This document shows positions 16,787-24,250 of a stretch of 64,000 bases of DNA, piece after piece. Location: positions 1 to 64,000 of the forward strand of contig DATLNB010000079.1 in NCBI GenBank assembly GCA_035536995.1, written 5' to 3'. The position numbers and the translations under genes are program-made. Every line of letters begins with the position of its first letter. Position 1 is the stretch's first letter. Below the pieces are notes generated by a model that saw only the letters and a list, made by a program, of their open reading frames with translations, was not told the origin of the DNA and ran no database searches. The stretch comes from AV80 sp035536995. GTDB taxonomy: Bacteria; Verrucomicrobiota; Verrucomicrobiia; Chthoniobacterales; UBA10450.

Positions 16787-16863
16787 ACCTCACGACAACA
16801 TCCGAGACCTTGCCCGCGAATGGACGCGATTGACGCGAATCTTAGAATCATTTTAGGTGCGGT

Positions 16864-17127
16864 ATGCTCAAACGAATCTCTTGGGGTGTGTTCCTTGTTC
16901 TCACGTTCGCAACTTTAGGTGTCTCGCAAAGCATTCCCAAGCGGGGCGCGACCTCTTCGGTTGAACTCAAGAAGCAGCTCGAACAGTTCAATAACGACGT
17001 CGCTGCCTGGAATAAGCGGTGCAAGGTGACCAAGACGGACGCCGAGGAGGCCTGGTGCAAAAAGGAACGTGCCCGGATCGACGCTCGCCGAGCCGAACTC
17101 GTTGCTTCTGGAGCACTCCCGAAATAA
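16864..17127 (+). CDS. Small exported protein of unknown function
   Basis: An 87-residue frame with a signal peptide (MLKRISWGVFLVLTFATLGVSQS) and a charged, helical mature part. Two cysteines (KRCKV and EAWCKKE) could form a disulfide in the periplasm. GTGCGGT precedes the ATG but is only a weak ribosome-binding site. I do not recognise the family. Confidence 0.6.
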   Translation: MLKRISWGVFLVLTFATLGVSQSIPKRGATSSVELKKQLEQFNNDVAAWNKRCKVTKTDAEEAWCKKERARIDARRAELVASGALPK

Positions 17128-17150
17128 CCGGAGAGATCGCTCTTTCTACC

Positions 17151-17249
17151 CTCGTTCCCAAACTCCTGTTTGGGAACGCCCATGTCTTCGAAACTCCGTC
17201 TGATCGACCCCGCAATAACGAGCGCGGACGTGCAGAAGCACGTCCCTCC
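17151..17249. repeat. Palindrome GTTCCCAAAC...GTTTGGGAAC and an adjacent REP
   Basis: CGTTCCCAAAC, TCCT, GTTTGGGAACG at 17153-17178 is a perfect hairpin; a degenerate copy lies at 18173-18197. An inverted GGAG-type REP (GGACGTGC, AGAA, GCACGTCC, CTCC) is at 17225-17248. The rest of the spacer up to 17404 holds no gene. Confidence 0.8.
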
Positions 17250-17404
17250 GAATAAAGTCCTCTCATGGTTCCGATCCCCATTCGCGTTCATTCGCGCCCA
17301 TTCGCGGGCAAATTCCTCGGATTAGTTGCACTGCGTTCCTCCGGGATAGCAAAGCCGAGTCTTCAATCCTGTAAAAATCCTGTTAATCCTGTCTAGTTGA
17401 TCCC

Positions 17405-17923
17405 GTGACCACCGATGCCGCCCAGCTCGCCAACGATCGCTACGAGATCGCCGACGCCCTTCATCGCTATGCCTTCGGCCTCGATCACGGCGACGCCGAT
17501 TCGCTCGCCTCAGCCCTGGCCGAAGATTGCATCTTCGATTTCCGGCCCGCCGGCAAAAAGCTTGGGCTCGATTTCCCGAAGCTGACCAGCCGCCAGGCCA
17601 TCCTCGATGCCGTCCTGCCGTTGATCGGCCCCCTCGACACCAGCCACACCACCAGCAATCTCCAGATGGAAGTGAGCGACGATTCCGCCACGCTCTCCGC
17701 CTGCGTCATGTCTCAACATTTCATGCCCCGGGAAGGCGCCCGCCGCGGCGCCGAGAACGCCCTGCTCATGAACCGCTACGATTGCGAGCTCGTCCGGGAC
17801 GGCCAGAAATGGCGGTTCAAACGCATCACCATCGACAACGCCTGGGCCCAGGGCGACCCCGAAATCCTGAACGCCCTCGCCACCCACCGCGTCCTTACCT
17901 CAAAACTCCGCCGACCCTTGTAA
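17405..17923 (+). CDS. NTF2-like/SnoaL-type protein
   Basis: A 172-residue protein with an NTF2-like cone fold: the N-terminal helix NDRYEIADALHRYAFGLDHGDADSLASALAEDCIFDF is characteristic, followed by MEVSDDSATLSACVMSQHFMP and YDCELVRDGQKWRFKRITID. Related proteins include SnoaL cyclases, dehydratases and ring-hydroxylating dioxygenase beta subunits. Substrate unknown. The start is GTG, 5 bases after AGTTGATC; no strong ribosome-binding site. Confidence 0.82.
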   Translation: MTTDAAQLANDRYEIADALHRYAFGLDHGDADSLASALAEDCIFDFRPAGKKLGLDFPKLTSRQAILDAVLPLIGPLDTSHTTSNLQMEVSDDSATLSACVMSQHFMPREGARRGAENALLMNRYDCELVRDGQKWRFKRITIDNAWAQGDPEILNALATHRVLTSKLRRPL

Positions 17924-18311
17924 ACGATGCGGGTCACCGGCCCGTTTCGCATGGGCGAATCAGGAACGCCCGAAGTAAGGAAAGGACGGTGGGAAGCAGG
18001 AAGGCAGGAAAGGACGCAGAAGAAAACCACTGGGGGAGGGGCGAATCAGGAATCCGGGAAACGAGAAAAAGACGTGTTCCTGCTTTCCTGATTCGCAATG
18101 GGTCCCTGCACCTATCGTTCTTCCATTGTAGGGCAGCGCACCGCCTGCCGCGTTGTTTCCTCGTTGGTCCCTCGTTCCTAAACTCTGTTTGGGAACGCGA
18201 GTGTCCCCGCAACTCTGTTGCCCCGGTCGCAAACCGGCTCCCATCTCTCTTCCTGCTTTCCCGCCTTCCTGATTTTTCCTGGTTTCCTGGGTTCCTGATT
18301 CATTTGATTCC
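17924..18311. other. Gene-free spacer with inverted repeats before the integron
   Basis: No convincing gene. GGCGAATCAGGAA elements at ~17952 and ~18041 pair with TTTCCTGATTCGC at ~18084, forming nested hairpins. A degenerate GTTTGGGAACG palindrome lies at 18173-18197, and TTCCTG-type repeats run up to the point where integrase homology begins. This repeat-rich stretch has replaced the 5' part of intI. Confidence 0.6.
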
Positions 18312-18779
18312 CAGCATCGCCAGGACCTCGCACGCGGCGCCGGTGCCGTCTACCTGCCCAGCGCATTGCACCGAAAGTATCCTCGCGCGGCCCGGCAATG
18401 GCAGTACGTGTTCCCTGCCGGCAACGTTTCGCTGGATCCGCGCAGCGGAGAGAAACGGCGTCATCATATCGGCGAACGGAATTTGCAAAATGCCGTAAAG
18501 GAAGCCCTCCGCAGCGCCGGAATTGCGAAGGCGGCCAGCTGTCATACCTTTAGGCATAGCTTTGCGACCCACCTGCTTGAGAGCGGCTATGATGTTCGGA
18601 CCGTTCAGGAGCTTCTCGGACACAAGGATGTTTCCACCACCATGATTTATACCCACGTCGGGAACCGCCCCGGATTGAGCGTTCGCAGCCCGGTCGACGA
18701 ACCCGTTTCCCGGCCCTCGGCCGAGTTAGACGAAGAAATGTTCGCCTTTAAAGGCGAACATTCATCTAAATCTCGTTAG
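18312..18779 (+). pseudogene. intI: Integron integrase, C-terminal fragment
   Basis: Homology starts near 18312 with QDLARGAGAVYLPSALHRKYPRAARQWQYVFP, the segment that includes the extra domain specific to integron integrases among tyrosine recombinases, and runs through HTFRHSFATHLLE, VQELLGHKDVSTTMIYTHV and the SPVDE end. It retains the catalytic His-x-x-Arg, the second His and the nucleophile Tyr, but lacks the first catalytic Arg and the whole core-binding domain (~200 residues). Upstream sequence is repetitive DNA. It is therefore very likely inactive. The stop codon TAG is inside the GTTAGGC recombination site. Confidence 0.92.
18725..18769. repeat. Perfect palindrome near the end of intI
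   Basis: AATGTTCGCCTTT and AAAGGCGAACATT abut at 18737-18762 (26 bp, perfect). They are flanked by TTAGA on the left and TCTAA on the right, which extends the symmetry with short interruptions. It is coding sequence of the integrase tail but has the outline of an attC-like or terminator-like hairpin. Confidence 0.75.
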
Positions 18780-18781
18780 GC
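18775..18781 (+). other. First recombination core site (attI-like GTTAGGC)
   Basis: GTTAGGC fits the GTTRRRY core where integrases cut between G and T. It joins intI directly to cassette 1, whose ATG follows two bases later. No separate attI region with additional integrase-binding sites can be recognised. Confidence 0.7.
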
Positions 18782-18783
18782 CC

Positions 18784-19293
18784 ATGCTGCGCGCTATCAA
18801 GCAGACTGTCCTGATCGTGATCCTCGCTACTCTCGCTGCCTGCCGCAAAGAGGAGCCTCTAGTGGACTCTGCCGAGCAGATGCGCATCGCCGGTTCGCTG
18901 CAAGCCCTTGTGCGTCCGAACGCGCGCGTGGTGCTTTATTCCTTAGATCCAAACGTATACGAGGAGCCACCGGCCGGCACGGAGATTTTTCGCGGATACC
19001 GCGTGTTGGGCAGAGCCGAGATTACCGATCCTGCAGAGCGAGAAGGCTTGGTGAAGGCGTTGTCCGAAAGCGCCCGCAAGAATCGTGGCGTAGTCGCCCT
19101 GTGCTTCAATCCTCGGCATGGCCTCCATATCGAGGGCGGCGATGCGCCCGTCGACCTCGCGATCTGCTTCGAATGCCTGCAGGTATATCCAGCCGGTTTC
19201 AACGCAGACAAACCATTTATCATTAGCGAGGCACCAGAGCCCCTGTTCGACGCATCCCTCAAAAAGCATGGTCTACCCAAATCCGAGGCCTAA
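18784..19293 (+). CDS. Cassette 1: lipoprotein of unknown function
   Basis: A 169-residue protein with a lipoprotein signal (IVILATLAAC, lipobox Leu-Ala-Ala-Cys) and a mature domain with FRGYRVLGRAEITDPAEREGLVKALSESA and several cysteines (VALCFNPRHGL, LAICFECLQVY). The Cys-containing pattern suggests a small alpha/beta domain; I do not recognise the family with certainty. The ATG lies 2 bases after the core site; there is no ribosome-binding site in the cassette. The TAA stop is part of the attC core GCCTAAC. Confidence 0.8.
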   Translation: MLRAIKQTVLIVILATLAACRKEEPLVDSAEQMRIAGSLQALVRPNARVVLYSLDPNVYEEPPAGTEIFRGYRVLGRAEITDPAEREGLVKALSESARKNRGVVALCFNPRHGLHIEGGDAPVDLAICFECLQVYPAGFNADKPFIISEAPEPLFDASLKKHGLPKSEA

Positions 19294-19410
19294 CCAGGCG
19301 ATGGAGCGAACGGCCGACCGATGTACGTTCCATTTCTAAAATGATTTTCACCCCTCCACTCCGACCCACGCCCGCTCTCGTCCGCCGTCGCTCATCTTGT
19401 TCTCTTAGCG
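19288..19410 (+). repeat. attC site 1
   Basis: Core GCCTAAC at 19288, arm GCGATGGAGCGAACGGC, arm GCCGTCGCTCATCTTGTTCTC, ending in CTTAGCG where GTTAGGC would be expected (one G lost). The damaged right core may prevent excision of the next cassette. Confidence 0.85.
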
Positions 19411-19631
19411 CGGCTCAAGGCCATTCTCCAGCTCCAGAAGCTACGGCTCTCGCCACCAGAGACTCGCGATCTGCGTCTTGTTGTAGATTTCTCGCATGAT
19501 GAGGGCAGCGTGGAGACATATTGTGCCGATCGCTTCTACCTTATGTCAGCGGACCTTCGTCGCTCCAGACGAGTGGGGGGCGGGTTCCGTCGGGAGCTTC
19601 ATTGGTTCTTCGGTTCGTGTTCACCCAAGTC
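19411..19631 (+). other. Cassette 2: no gene with a normal start
   Basis: One plus-strand frame stays open across the whole cassette (RLKAILQLQKLRLSPPETRD...DLRLVVDFSHDEGSVETYC) and runs on into attC 2, but it has no ATG and no convincing GTG or TTG near the recombination site. It looks like a coding remnant that lost its start together with the damaged right core of attC 1. Confidence 0.6.
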
Positions 19632-19755
19632 ATCTAACCATGCGATGGAGCGAACGGCGGACCGCTGTACGCTCCACTTTTAAGATGACTTTCCCACTTC
19701 CACTCCGAGCGACGCGCGCCCTGGTCCGCCGTCGCTCATTTTGTTCTCGTTAGGT
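19632..19755 (+). repeat. attC site 2
   Basis: ATCTAAC core, ATGCGATGGAGCGAACGGCG arm, GTCCGCCGTCGCTCATTTTG arm and GTTAGGT core (124 bp). The central part AAGATGACTTTCCCACTTCC is shared with sites 7, 8 and 10. Confidence 0.92.
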
Positions 19756-19757
19756 CT

Positions 19758-20072
19758 ATGCGCCCCCTGTTCGTTTTTGTTGCGGTTCTGCTCGCTGGAT
19801 GCAGCACTTACACCAGCATCGTTGGCCCATATCGAGCGAGCCTGTCGCCGCGCGACGTTCGGGCGATCACTCAAATTGCGCAGGGCATTTACCCCGGACA
19901 TTACAACCAAATGACCCTCAACGCGGTTGGTCGTGACGAAGTTTGGGTCGATGCACTGTCGCATGCAGCCACCGGGTCGTACGGTTACGTGGCTGTTCGC
20001 CGTCACGGCATATGGAAGCGCGGTGCGATACAGACGTCGGCCCGATACACGCCGCTTGCGATACGCGATTGA
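19758..20072 (+). CDS. Cassette 3: small lipoprotein
   Basis: A 104-residue protein with lipobox LLAGC (MRPLFVFVAVLLAGCSTYTS). The mature part is ~90 residues, ending YVAVRRHGIWKRGAIQTSARY, with no recognised domain. The ATG is two bases after the GTTAGGT core and has no ribosome-binding site. Confidence 0.78.
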   Translation: MRPLFVFVAVLLAGCSTYTSIVGPYRASLSPRDVRAITQIAQGIYPGHYNQMTLNAVGRDEVWVDALSHAATGSYGYVAVRRHGIWKRGAIQTSARYTPLAIRD

Positions 20073-20092
20073 TCAGGACACGATGCAAAAAG

Positions 20093-20215
20093 ACCTAACC
20101 AGGCGATGGAGCGAACGGCTGGCAGCGTTGGTTGATAATCTTCCATGAGATTCCACCCTCAACCCCCTGCGACGCCCTCTCCCGCCAGCCGTCGCTCATC
20201 TTGTTCTCGTTAGGC
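20093..20215 (+). repeat. attC site 3
   Basis: ACCTAAC core, AGGCGATGGAGCGAACGGCT arm, CCAGCCGTCGCTCATCTTGT arm and GTTAGGC core (123 bp). The outer arms match the other sites; the inner part is different (GGCAGCG...CCCGCC). Confidence 0.92.
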
Positions 20216-20217
20216 GT

Positions 20218-20544
20218 ATGCGCGCTACGATGCGGAGGGCAAATGTGATGTTACTGGCTGCGATTGCGATTGCCGCGTGTGGTTACACGGTCGCAGCCTT
20301 GGTCATTCCACACCTCCCTGTGCGCCTCGGCTTCGAGGGTGTACTCGTCCTCGGCGGAGCAGTCGGCGTGATTAGTTTCGTAGTCGCCGACGTCTTGGCG
20401 GCCCGGGCCGCGATCAACGCGGGTTTGGCGTTGCGGCATCAGAAAGCGACGAGGACGGCAGCCGGATACACCACCCTTGCCTTGAGTAGTGTGATCAGCC
20501 TTGGAGTCACGGTCATCATAGTCGTCGCCATCATGCAGCCATGA
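20218..20544 (+). CDS. Cassette 4: small membrane protein
   Basis: A 108-residue protein with three hydrophobic segments (LLAAIAIAACGYTVAALVI, GVLVLGGAVGVISFVVADVL and SSVISLGVTVIIVVAIM). The first may be a lipoprotein-like or plain membrane helix. Family not recognised. ATG two bases after the core site. Confidence 0.75.
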   Translation: MRATMRRANVMLLAAIAIAACGYTVAALVIPHLPVRLGFEGVLVLGGAVGVISFVVADVLAARAAINAGLALRHQKATRTAAGYTTLALSSVISLGVTVIIVVAIMQP

Positions 20545-20548
20545 CAAC

Positions 20549-20741
20549 GCCTAACCATGCGATGGAGCGAACGGCTGGCAGCCCTGAAGAAAGGCTAAAG
20601 GTGAAATTAGAAAGTAGAAAACAGAAACGTGAGCGCTCTCCCGCCAGCCGTCGCTCATCTTGTTGATGCAGTCGCTCTGCTCCCTACCCTTCGGGCTTCG
20701 TCTATGTCGCGGCTTGGCAGTCCGTTCCATTCTCGTTAGAT
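20549..20741 (+). repeat. attC site 4 with an insertion
   Basis: GCCTAAC core and typical arms as far as GCCGTCGCTCATCTTGTT, then ~75 unusual bases before the right core GTTAGAT. The left inner part carries GGTGAAATTAGAAAGTAGAA, which recurs in site 11. The site is 193 bp instead of ~123. Confidence 0.82.
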
Positions 20742-21156
20742 GTTGAAACGTGTCGTCATGATTGGCGCGGTTAGTGCGACGTGGCTCGCTGGCGTGGGTT
20801 TGGCCGCCGCACCAGCTGAGCTACCTCGGACGACCATTCTTGGTGTCGTTCAACGTCGCGATGGAACCTGGGTGCGTCGTGCGCCGGTACACGTGTCTGC
20901 ACTGATGCCACCTACTTTCAGTCTGTTGCCGAGCACTCGCGATCTGTTTCTCACCCGTACGATTACCGACCACCGCGGACGCTTTCGCGTCAGTGTAACG
21001 CCACCGAAAGCTGCGCGAGGCTTCAACATTATGGTTTTTGATACTGCTCGAAAGAAGACCACTAACGGCACAGCCGTGAGTTATCGACCATCACACGCCT
21101 TTCCCGTTGCGGCTGGCAAGCTCAACGTGCTAGTCGTCCCTGAACCCATTCGATGA
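20740..21156 (+). CDS. Cassette 5: exported protein, possible Ig/carboxypeptidase-regulatory-like domain
   Basis: A 138-residue protein with a signal peptide (MIGAVSATWLAGVGLAAAPA). The mature part (TTILGVVQRRDGTWVRRAPVHVSAL..., TRTITDHRGRFRVSVTPP) has the G-x-V ... D-x-x-G-x-F-x-V pattern of carboxypeptidase-regulatory/prealbumin-like beta sandwiches. The ATG overlaps the last two bases of the GTTAGAT core. Confidence 0.78.
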   Translation: MLKRVVMIGAVSATWLAGVGLAAAPAELPRTTILGVVQRRDGTWVRRAPVHVSALMPPTFSLLPSTRDLFLTRTITDHRGRFRVSVTPPKAARGFNIMVFDTARKKTTNGTAVSYRPSHAFPVAAGKLNVLVVPEPIR

Positions 21157-21184
21157 TACGCGTATCCGTCCGCAAGTCAGGAAC

Positions 21185-21314
21185 ATCTAACCAGGCGATG
21201 CAACGAACCGCGAGCAAGCCTACGACTGACGTTCTGCGTGTTTGCCATCTACCCGCCGGCTGCGTGGCGAGTTACTCAGGGGCTCGCGGTCGCTGATCTT
21301 GTGTCTCGTTAGAC
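21185..21314 (+). repeat. attC site 5 (second attC subtype)
   Basis: ATCTAAC core, AGGCGATGCAACGAACCGCG arm, CTCGCGGTCGCTGATCTTGT arm and GTTAGAC core (130 bp). The arms differ from the common GGAGCGAACGGC type and pair only with each other; site 9 is similar. Confidence 0.88.
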
Positions 21315-21317
21315 CTC

Positions 21318-21737
21318 ATGGCACGTCGTTTACTCCTTGCGGCTCTGCTTAGTCTTACGGCCTGCGATCAACAGTTTGAGCGAGATCCCCCGCCCCAATT
21401 CAGCAAGACGTCGCACCCCCAAATTGGGGTCAGTTCCGCCTGCGCCTTCGTCGGAGGGACGAAGCCACTTCTCACGGACGTTGGCGGTGCCTACCTTGTG
21501 CGGCTGGAGCTTACTCCTGACGGTTCTTGCGGAGAGGCTCGCGCGATTGCCGACATCTGTCGCGCTGGCGGAAGCGCTGTCGTCACCGTCACAGGCAGTT
21601 CTATCGCCCCGTTCATCGTTGCCGAAGTCAGCGATCGTGGTGAGGCGCTGGTCCTCTGCAACACGCGTGAGCGCGCCGTGGAGATTTTGCATGCACTCCG
21701 ATTCGAGGATAAGGAGTTCGGGGAGCAGCCACGATGA
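21318..21737 (+). CDS. Cassette 6: lipoprotein of unknown function
   Basis: A 139-residue protein with lipobox LTAC (MARRLLLAALLSLTACDQQF). The mature domain contains four further cysteines (SSACAF, GSCGEAR, DICRAGG, LVLCNTR) likely forming disulfides. Family not recognised. ATG three bases after the core. Confidence 0.78.
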   Translation: MARRLLLAALLSLTACDQQFERDPPPQFSKTSHPQIGVSSACAFVGGTKPLLTDVGGAYLVRLELTPDGSCGEARAIADICRAGGSAVVTVTGSSIAPFIVAEVSDRGEALVLCNTRERAVEILHALRFEDKEFGEQPR

Positions 21738-21738
21738 G

Positions 21739-21861
21739 GCCTAACCAGGCGATGGAGCGAACGGCCACCCGTGGCGCGTTCACGCTTCAATTGGCTAGCA
21801 CCTCTCCGCTGCACACGACGCGCGCTCCCGGTGGCCGTCGCTCATCTTGTTCTCGTTAGGC
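21739..21861 (+). repeat. attC site 6
   Basis: GCCTAAC core, AGGCGATGGAGCGAACGGCC arm, TGGCCGTCGCTCATCTTGTT arm and GTTAGGC core (123 bp), with the extra A in the left arm. Confidence 0.92.
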
Positions 21862-21868
21862 GTTAGAG

Positions 21869-22147
21869 ATGTCTCGCTTTCGACCAACGTTTGGAAAACT
21901 CCTCGCCCCAGTGGCGCTGGTCTTTCTGTCGTTCATTCCCGACATGTTGATTCAGCAGGGCCTTTTTGGCATCCTGTCCTATCCGCTTTCGTCCATCTAC
22001 CACGGGGCGCCATTCGTGTATGCTGACAAGCCGATGTTCATTACGCCACTCGGAGCAGTTGTCACCGCCGTTGTATGGGCCGTCATCATTTACTTCCTCA
22101 TATGTGTATTCGCACCGCGTCGATCCCGAAGCCACGCCAAGACCTAA
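21869..22147 (+). CDS. Cassette 7: small membrane protein
   Basis: A 92-residue protein with two hydrophobic segments (LLAPVALVFLSFIPDMLI and AVVTAVVWAVIIYFLICVF) and a basic C-terminus (PRRSRSHAKT). Family not recognised. The ATG lies 7 bases after the core site. Confidence 0.75.
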   Translation: MSRFRPTFGKLLAPVALVFLSFIPDMLIQQGLFGILSYPLSSIYHGAPFVYADKPMFITPLGAVVTAVVWAVIIYFLICVFAPRRSRSHAKT

Positions 22148-22264
22148 CCATGCGATGGAGCGAACGGCGGACCGCTGTGCGATCACATTTCCGATGACTT
22201 CCACAGTTCCACTCCGAGCGACGCGCGCCTTCGTCCGCCGTCGCTCATCTTATTCTCGTTAGAT
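22142..22264 (+). repeat. attC site 7
   Basis: ACCTAAC core, ATGCGATGGAGCGAACGGCG arm, GTCCGCCGTCGCTCATCTTA arm and GTTAGAT core (123 bp). Confidence 0.92.
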
Positions 22265-22712
22265 GGTAGCGCGCGGCATCGCTAAACAAGTCCTCGGGAC
22301 GAGTGTGGCCGTGGTCGCCGGATGGTTGGTAGCGCTCTTGTATGTGGAGGTATCAGGGATCATCCAGCTTCTCCAGCAGCCGCACTATATTGTGCCAGAG
22401 GCGCTCCTTATTGGGCCGATCATGGCTGGCGTTTTCATGGGCTACTTCATCATTCCCGTCTGGATATTCGTTCTAATTCCACTCTATCTTTTTATTCCGT
22501 CATCGAACAGCTTATGGCGATGGCCCATCTGTACTGCCTGCGGCGCACTCGCCGGAATTACGATTATTGCGTTTACCCTTGGCGATTTCCCGCCTGGGCC
22601 CGGCAAGAGTTTTTCCGCAGCTTGGGACTTTTACATCATGGCTGCCATCGTCGGCAGCGTGAGTTGTCTGGTTGCAGCATGCACGCGGGACCGATTCAAG
22701 CAACCCATCTAA
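22263..22712 (+). CDS. Cassette 8: four-helix membrane protein
   Basis: A 149-residue protein with four hydrophobic segments (SVAVVAGWLVALLYVEVSGI, LLIGPIMAGVFMGYFIIPVW, FVLIPLYLFI, and ACGALAGITIIAFTL plus a last IMAAIVGSVSCLVAA). Family not recognised. Its ATG overlaps the GTTAGAT core, and its TAA stop is inside the next attC core (ATCTAAC). Confidence 0.78.
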   Translation: MVARGIAKQVLGTSVAVVAGWLVALLYVEVSGIIQLLQQPHYIVPEALLIGPIMAGVFMGYFIIPVWIFVLIPLYLFIPSSNSLWRWPICTACGALAGITIIAFTLGDFPPGPGKSFSAAWDFYIMAAIVGSVSCLVAACTRDRFKQPI

Positions 22713-22848
22713 CCATGCGATGGAGCGAACGGCGGACCGCTTTGCGCTCCACTTTTGACATGACTTCAACACTTCCACCCAGTGCGACGCGCACCACAGT
22801 GTACCGGCCGCGGCGGGTCCGCCGTCGCTCATCTTGTTCTCGTTAGAC
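22707..22848 (+). repeat. attC site 8
   Basis: ATCTAAC core, ATGCGATGGAGCGAACGGCG arm, GTCCGCCGTCGCTCATCTTG arm and GTTAGAC core. At 142 bp it is ~20 bp longer than sites 2, 6 and 7 because of extra bases next to the right arm. Confidence 0.9.
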
Positions 22849-22860
22849 CGCTCAACAAAA

Positions 22861-23349
22861 ATGAGCCAGAGCGCAGGCATCGCTTCCTCTCCGACGGGAG
22901 CCTGGGTCTGGCTCTTCCCGCTCGCATACGGCCTTCACATCGCCGAGGAGTACGCGTTTCACTTTCCGGCGTACGTCGCGAACGTCTCGGGGCGGCACAT
23001 TTCGAATTCCCAGTTCCTTTTTCTCAACACCGCTTTCTGGCTCCTCACCGTCGCCGCCGTCGCCGTCGTTCTAGCCCGTCCTTCCCAGGCCTGGCTTATC
23101 ATTACGCTGGCAACCGTTCTCGGCATCAACGCAGCGGTCCACCTTCTCGGCAGCATCGCTACCACTACCTTCTCACCGGGGACCGTCACGGCGGCCCTCC
23201 TCTACGTTCCCCTCGTCGTCTACTCACTTCGGCGGGTCCTTCCGCACGTGTGCCGTGGCCTTGCCACGCGGGCCGTGGCCCTGGGCGCGGCAATTCACGC
23301 AGGCGTCTTCCTCCTGGCGGCCAACCCGTCGCTCGTCCCATCGCCGTGA
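22861..23349 (+). CDS. Cassette 9: HXXEE-domain membrane protein
   Basis: A 162-residue membrane protein with the signature His-x-x-Glu-Glu in YGLHIAEEYAFHF, an Asn/His motif in LGINAAVHLLGSI and four to five hydrophobic segments, matching the HXXEE family, whose conserved acidic and His residues suggest a metal site. Function of the family is unknown. Start ATG is 12 bases after the core; an upstream TTG-type extension into attC 8 is rejected. Confidence 0.82.
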   Translation: MSQSAGIASSPTGAWVWLFPLAYGLHIAEEYAFHFPAYVANVSGRHISNSQFLFLNTAFWLLTVAAVAVVLARPSQAWLIITLATVLGINAAVHLLGSIATTTFSPGTVTAALLYVPLVVYSLRRVLPHVCRGLATRAVALGAAIHAGVFLLAANPSLVPSP

Positions 23350-23352
23350 GCG

Positions 23353-23481
23353 GTCTAACCAGGCAATGCAGCTGACGGCGAGCGAGCTTGACGTTTGCGC
23401 TTTCGGTATCTGCCGTCGGGAACGTATGCTGCGATCCATGAACAGAGGGCGCGCGGCAGCTGATCTTGTGTCTCGTTAACC
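23353..23481 (+). repeat. attC site 9 (second attC subtype)
   Basis: GTCTAAC core, AGGCAATGCAGCTGACGGCG arm, GGCAGCTGATCTTGTGTCTC arm and GTTAACC core (129 bp). Shares the TGATCTTGTGTCTC ending with site 5. Confidence 0.85.
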
Positions 23482-23483
23482 TC

Positions 23484-24053
23484 ATGAGACGCCTTTTAGT
23501 GAGTTTTGCGCTGACAGTTGCTTTGCCGATCTGCGTCTTCGGTGATTTAACGGGCCTTGGGGTCATTACGACGAGGGGCTGGGTATCGTACGCCGTCGGC
23601 AGCAAGTGGAAAGTCCTGAGCATGCAAACACAGCCGCCGACGACCGCGGTTGCGTTCCAGATCGCCAATCCCGCAGACGAGGGAACGCCGGACTCTACCA
23701 ATGTCGCGATTATGACGTTCGAAGCCGACTCCAAAGAAGCAATGGCGAGTCTGAAGACGCTCGTTTCCAAGATCCAGTCACAGGCGAAGCCGAAGAAGTA
23801 CAAGAAAGATTGGGATCTATACATCCATCAAGACAAGCAGGGCCAGACGGATTATGTGCTTTGCGACGCTGTTCGGCAGGTTCCGGGTGCGTCCGTCCTG
23901 ATTCGCATTTCATGGCCACATCTAAAGGGGAATGCTCCAGACTATGATTCGCAGATGGAGGAGGCTTACCTGTCCCTTCTCGATTCAGTTGAGGGCGGTC
24001 TCGGACCGAAGCCAAAAAAGGATGGAGAAGTTTATCGCAGACCGACCAAATGA
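23484..24053 (+). CDS. Cassette 10: exported protein of unknown function
   Basis: A 189-residue protein with a signal peptide (MRRLLVSFALTVALPICVFG) and a soluble mature domain (WVSYAVGSKWKVLSMQT, VAIMTFEADSKEAMASLKTL, ISWPHLKGNAPDYDSQMEEAYLSLLDSV), an alpha/beta pattern reminiscent of small stress-response exported domains. Not identified further. The ATG is two bases after the core site. Confidence 0.78.
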   Translation: MRRLLVSFALTVALPICVFGDLTGLGVITTRGWVSYAVGSKWKVLSMQTQPPTTAVAFQIANPADEGTPDSTNVAIMTFEADSKEAMASLKTLVSKIQSQAKPKKYKKDWDLYIHQDKQGQTDYVLCDAVRQVPGASVLIRISWPHLKGNAPDYDSQMEEAYLSLLDSVEGGLGPKPKKDGEVYRRPTK

Positions 24054-24054
24054 C

Positions 24055-24247
24055 ATCTAACCAAGCGATGGAGCGAACAGCGGATCGCTATACGCTCCAC
24101 TTTTGAGATGACTTCAACTCTTCCACTCCGAGCGACGGGCGTTGATTCGCAGTTCCCACTGCTCACCCTTCGGGCTCAGGACCATTTCGCACCGCTTCCC
24201 GCGGCCTCGATTCTCTTCCGCCGTCGCTCATCCTGTTCTCGTTGGAT
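24055..24247 (+). repeat. attC site 10 with an insertion
   Basis: ATCTAAC core, AAGCGATGGAGCGAACAGCG arm, CCGCCGTCGCTCATCCTGTT arm and GTTGGAT core (193 bp). About 65 additional bases lie in the central loop, including CTCACCCTTCGGGCTCAGG. Confidence 0.85.
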
Positions 24248-24250
24248 GTA

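Noticed and set aside
19496..19753. Plus-strand 85-codon frame with ATG in cassette 2
   Set aside because: A third of it is the attC sequence itself (arms translated), and similar artefacts occur at other attCs; it has no domain.
23186..23824. Minus-strand open frame of 212 codons across cassettes 9 and 10
   Set aside because: It crosses an attC site and two cassette genes on the other strand, so it cannot be a cassette gene.
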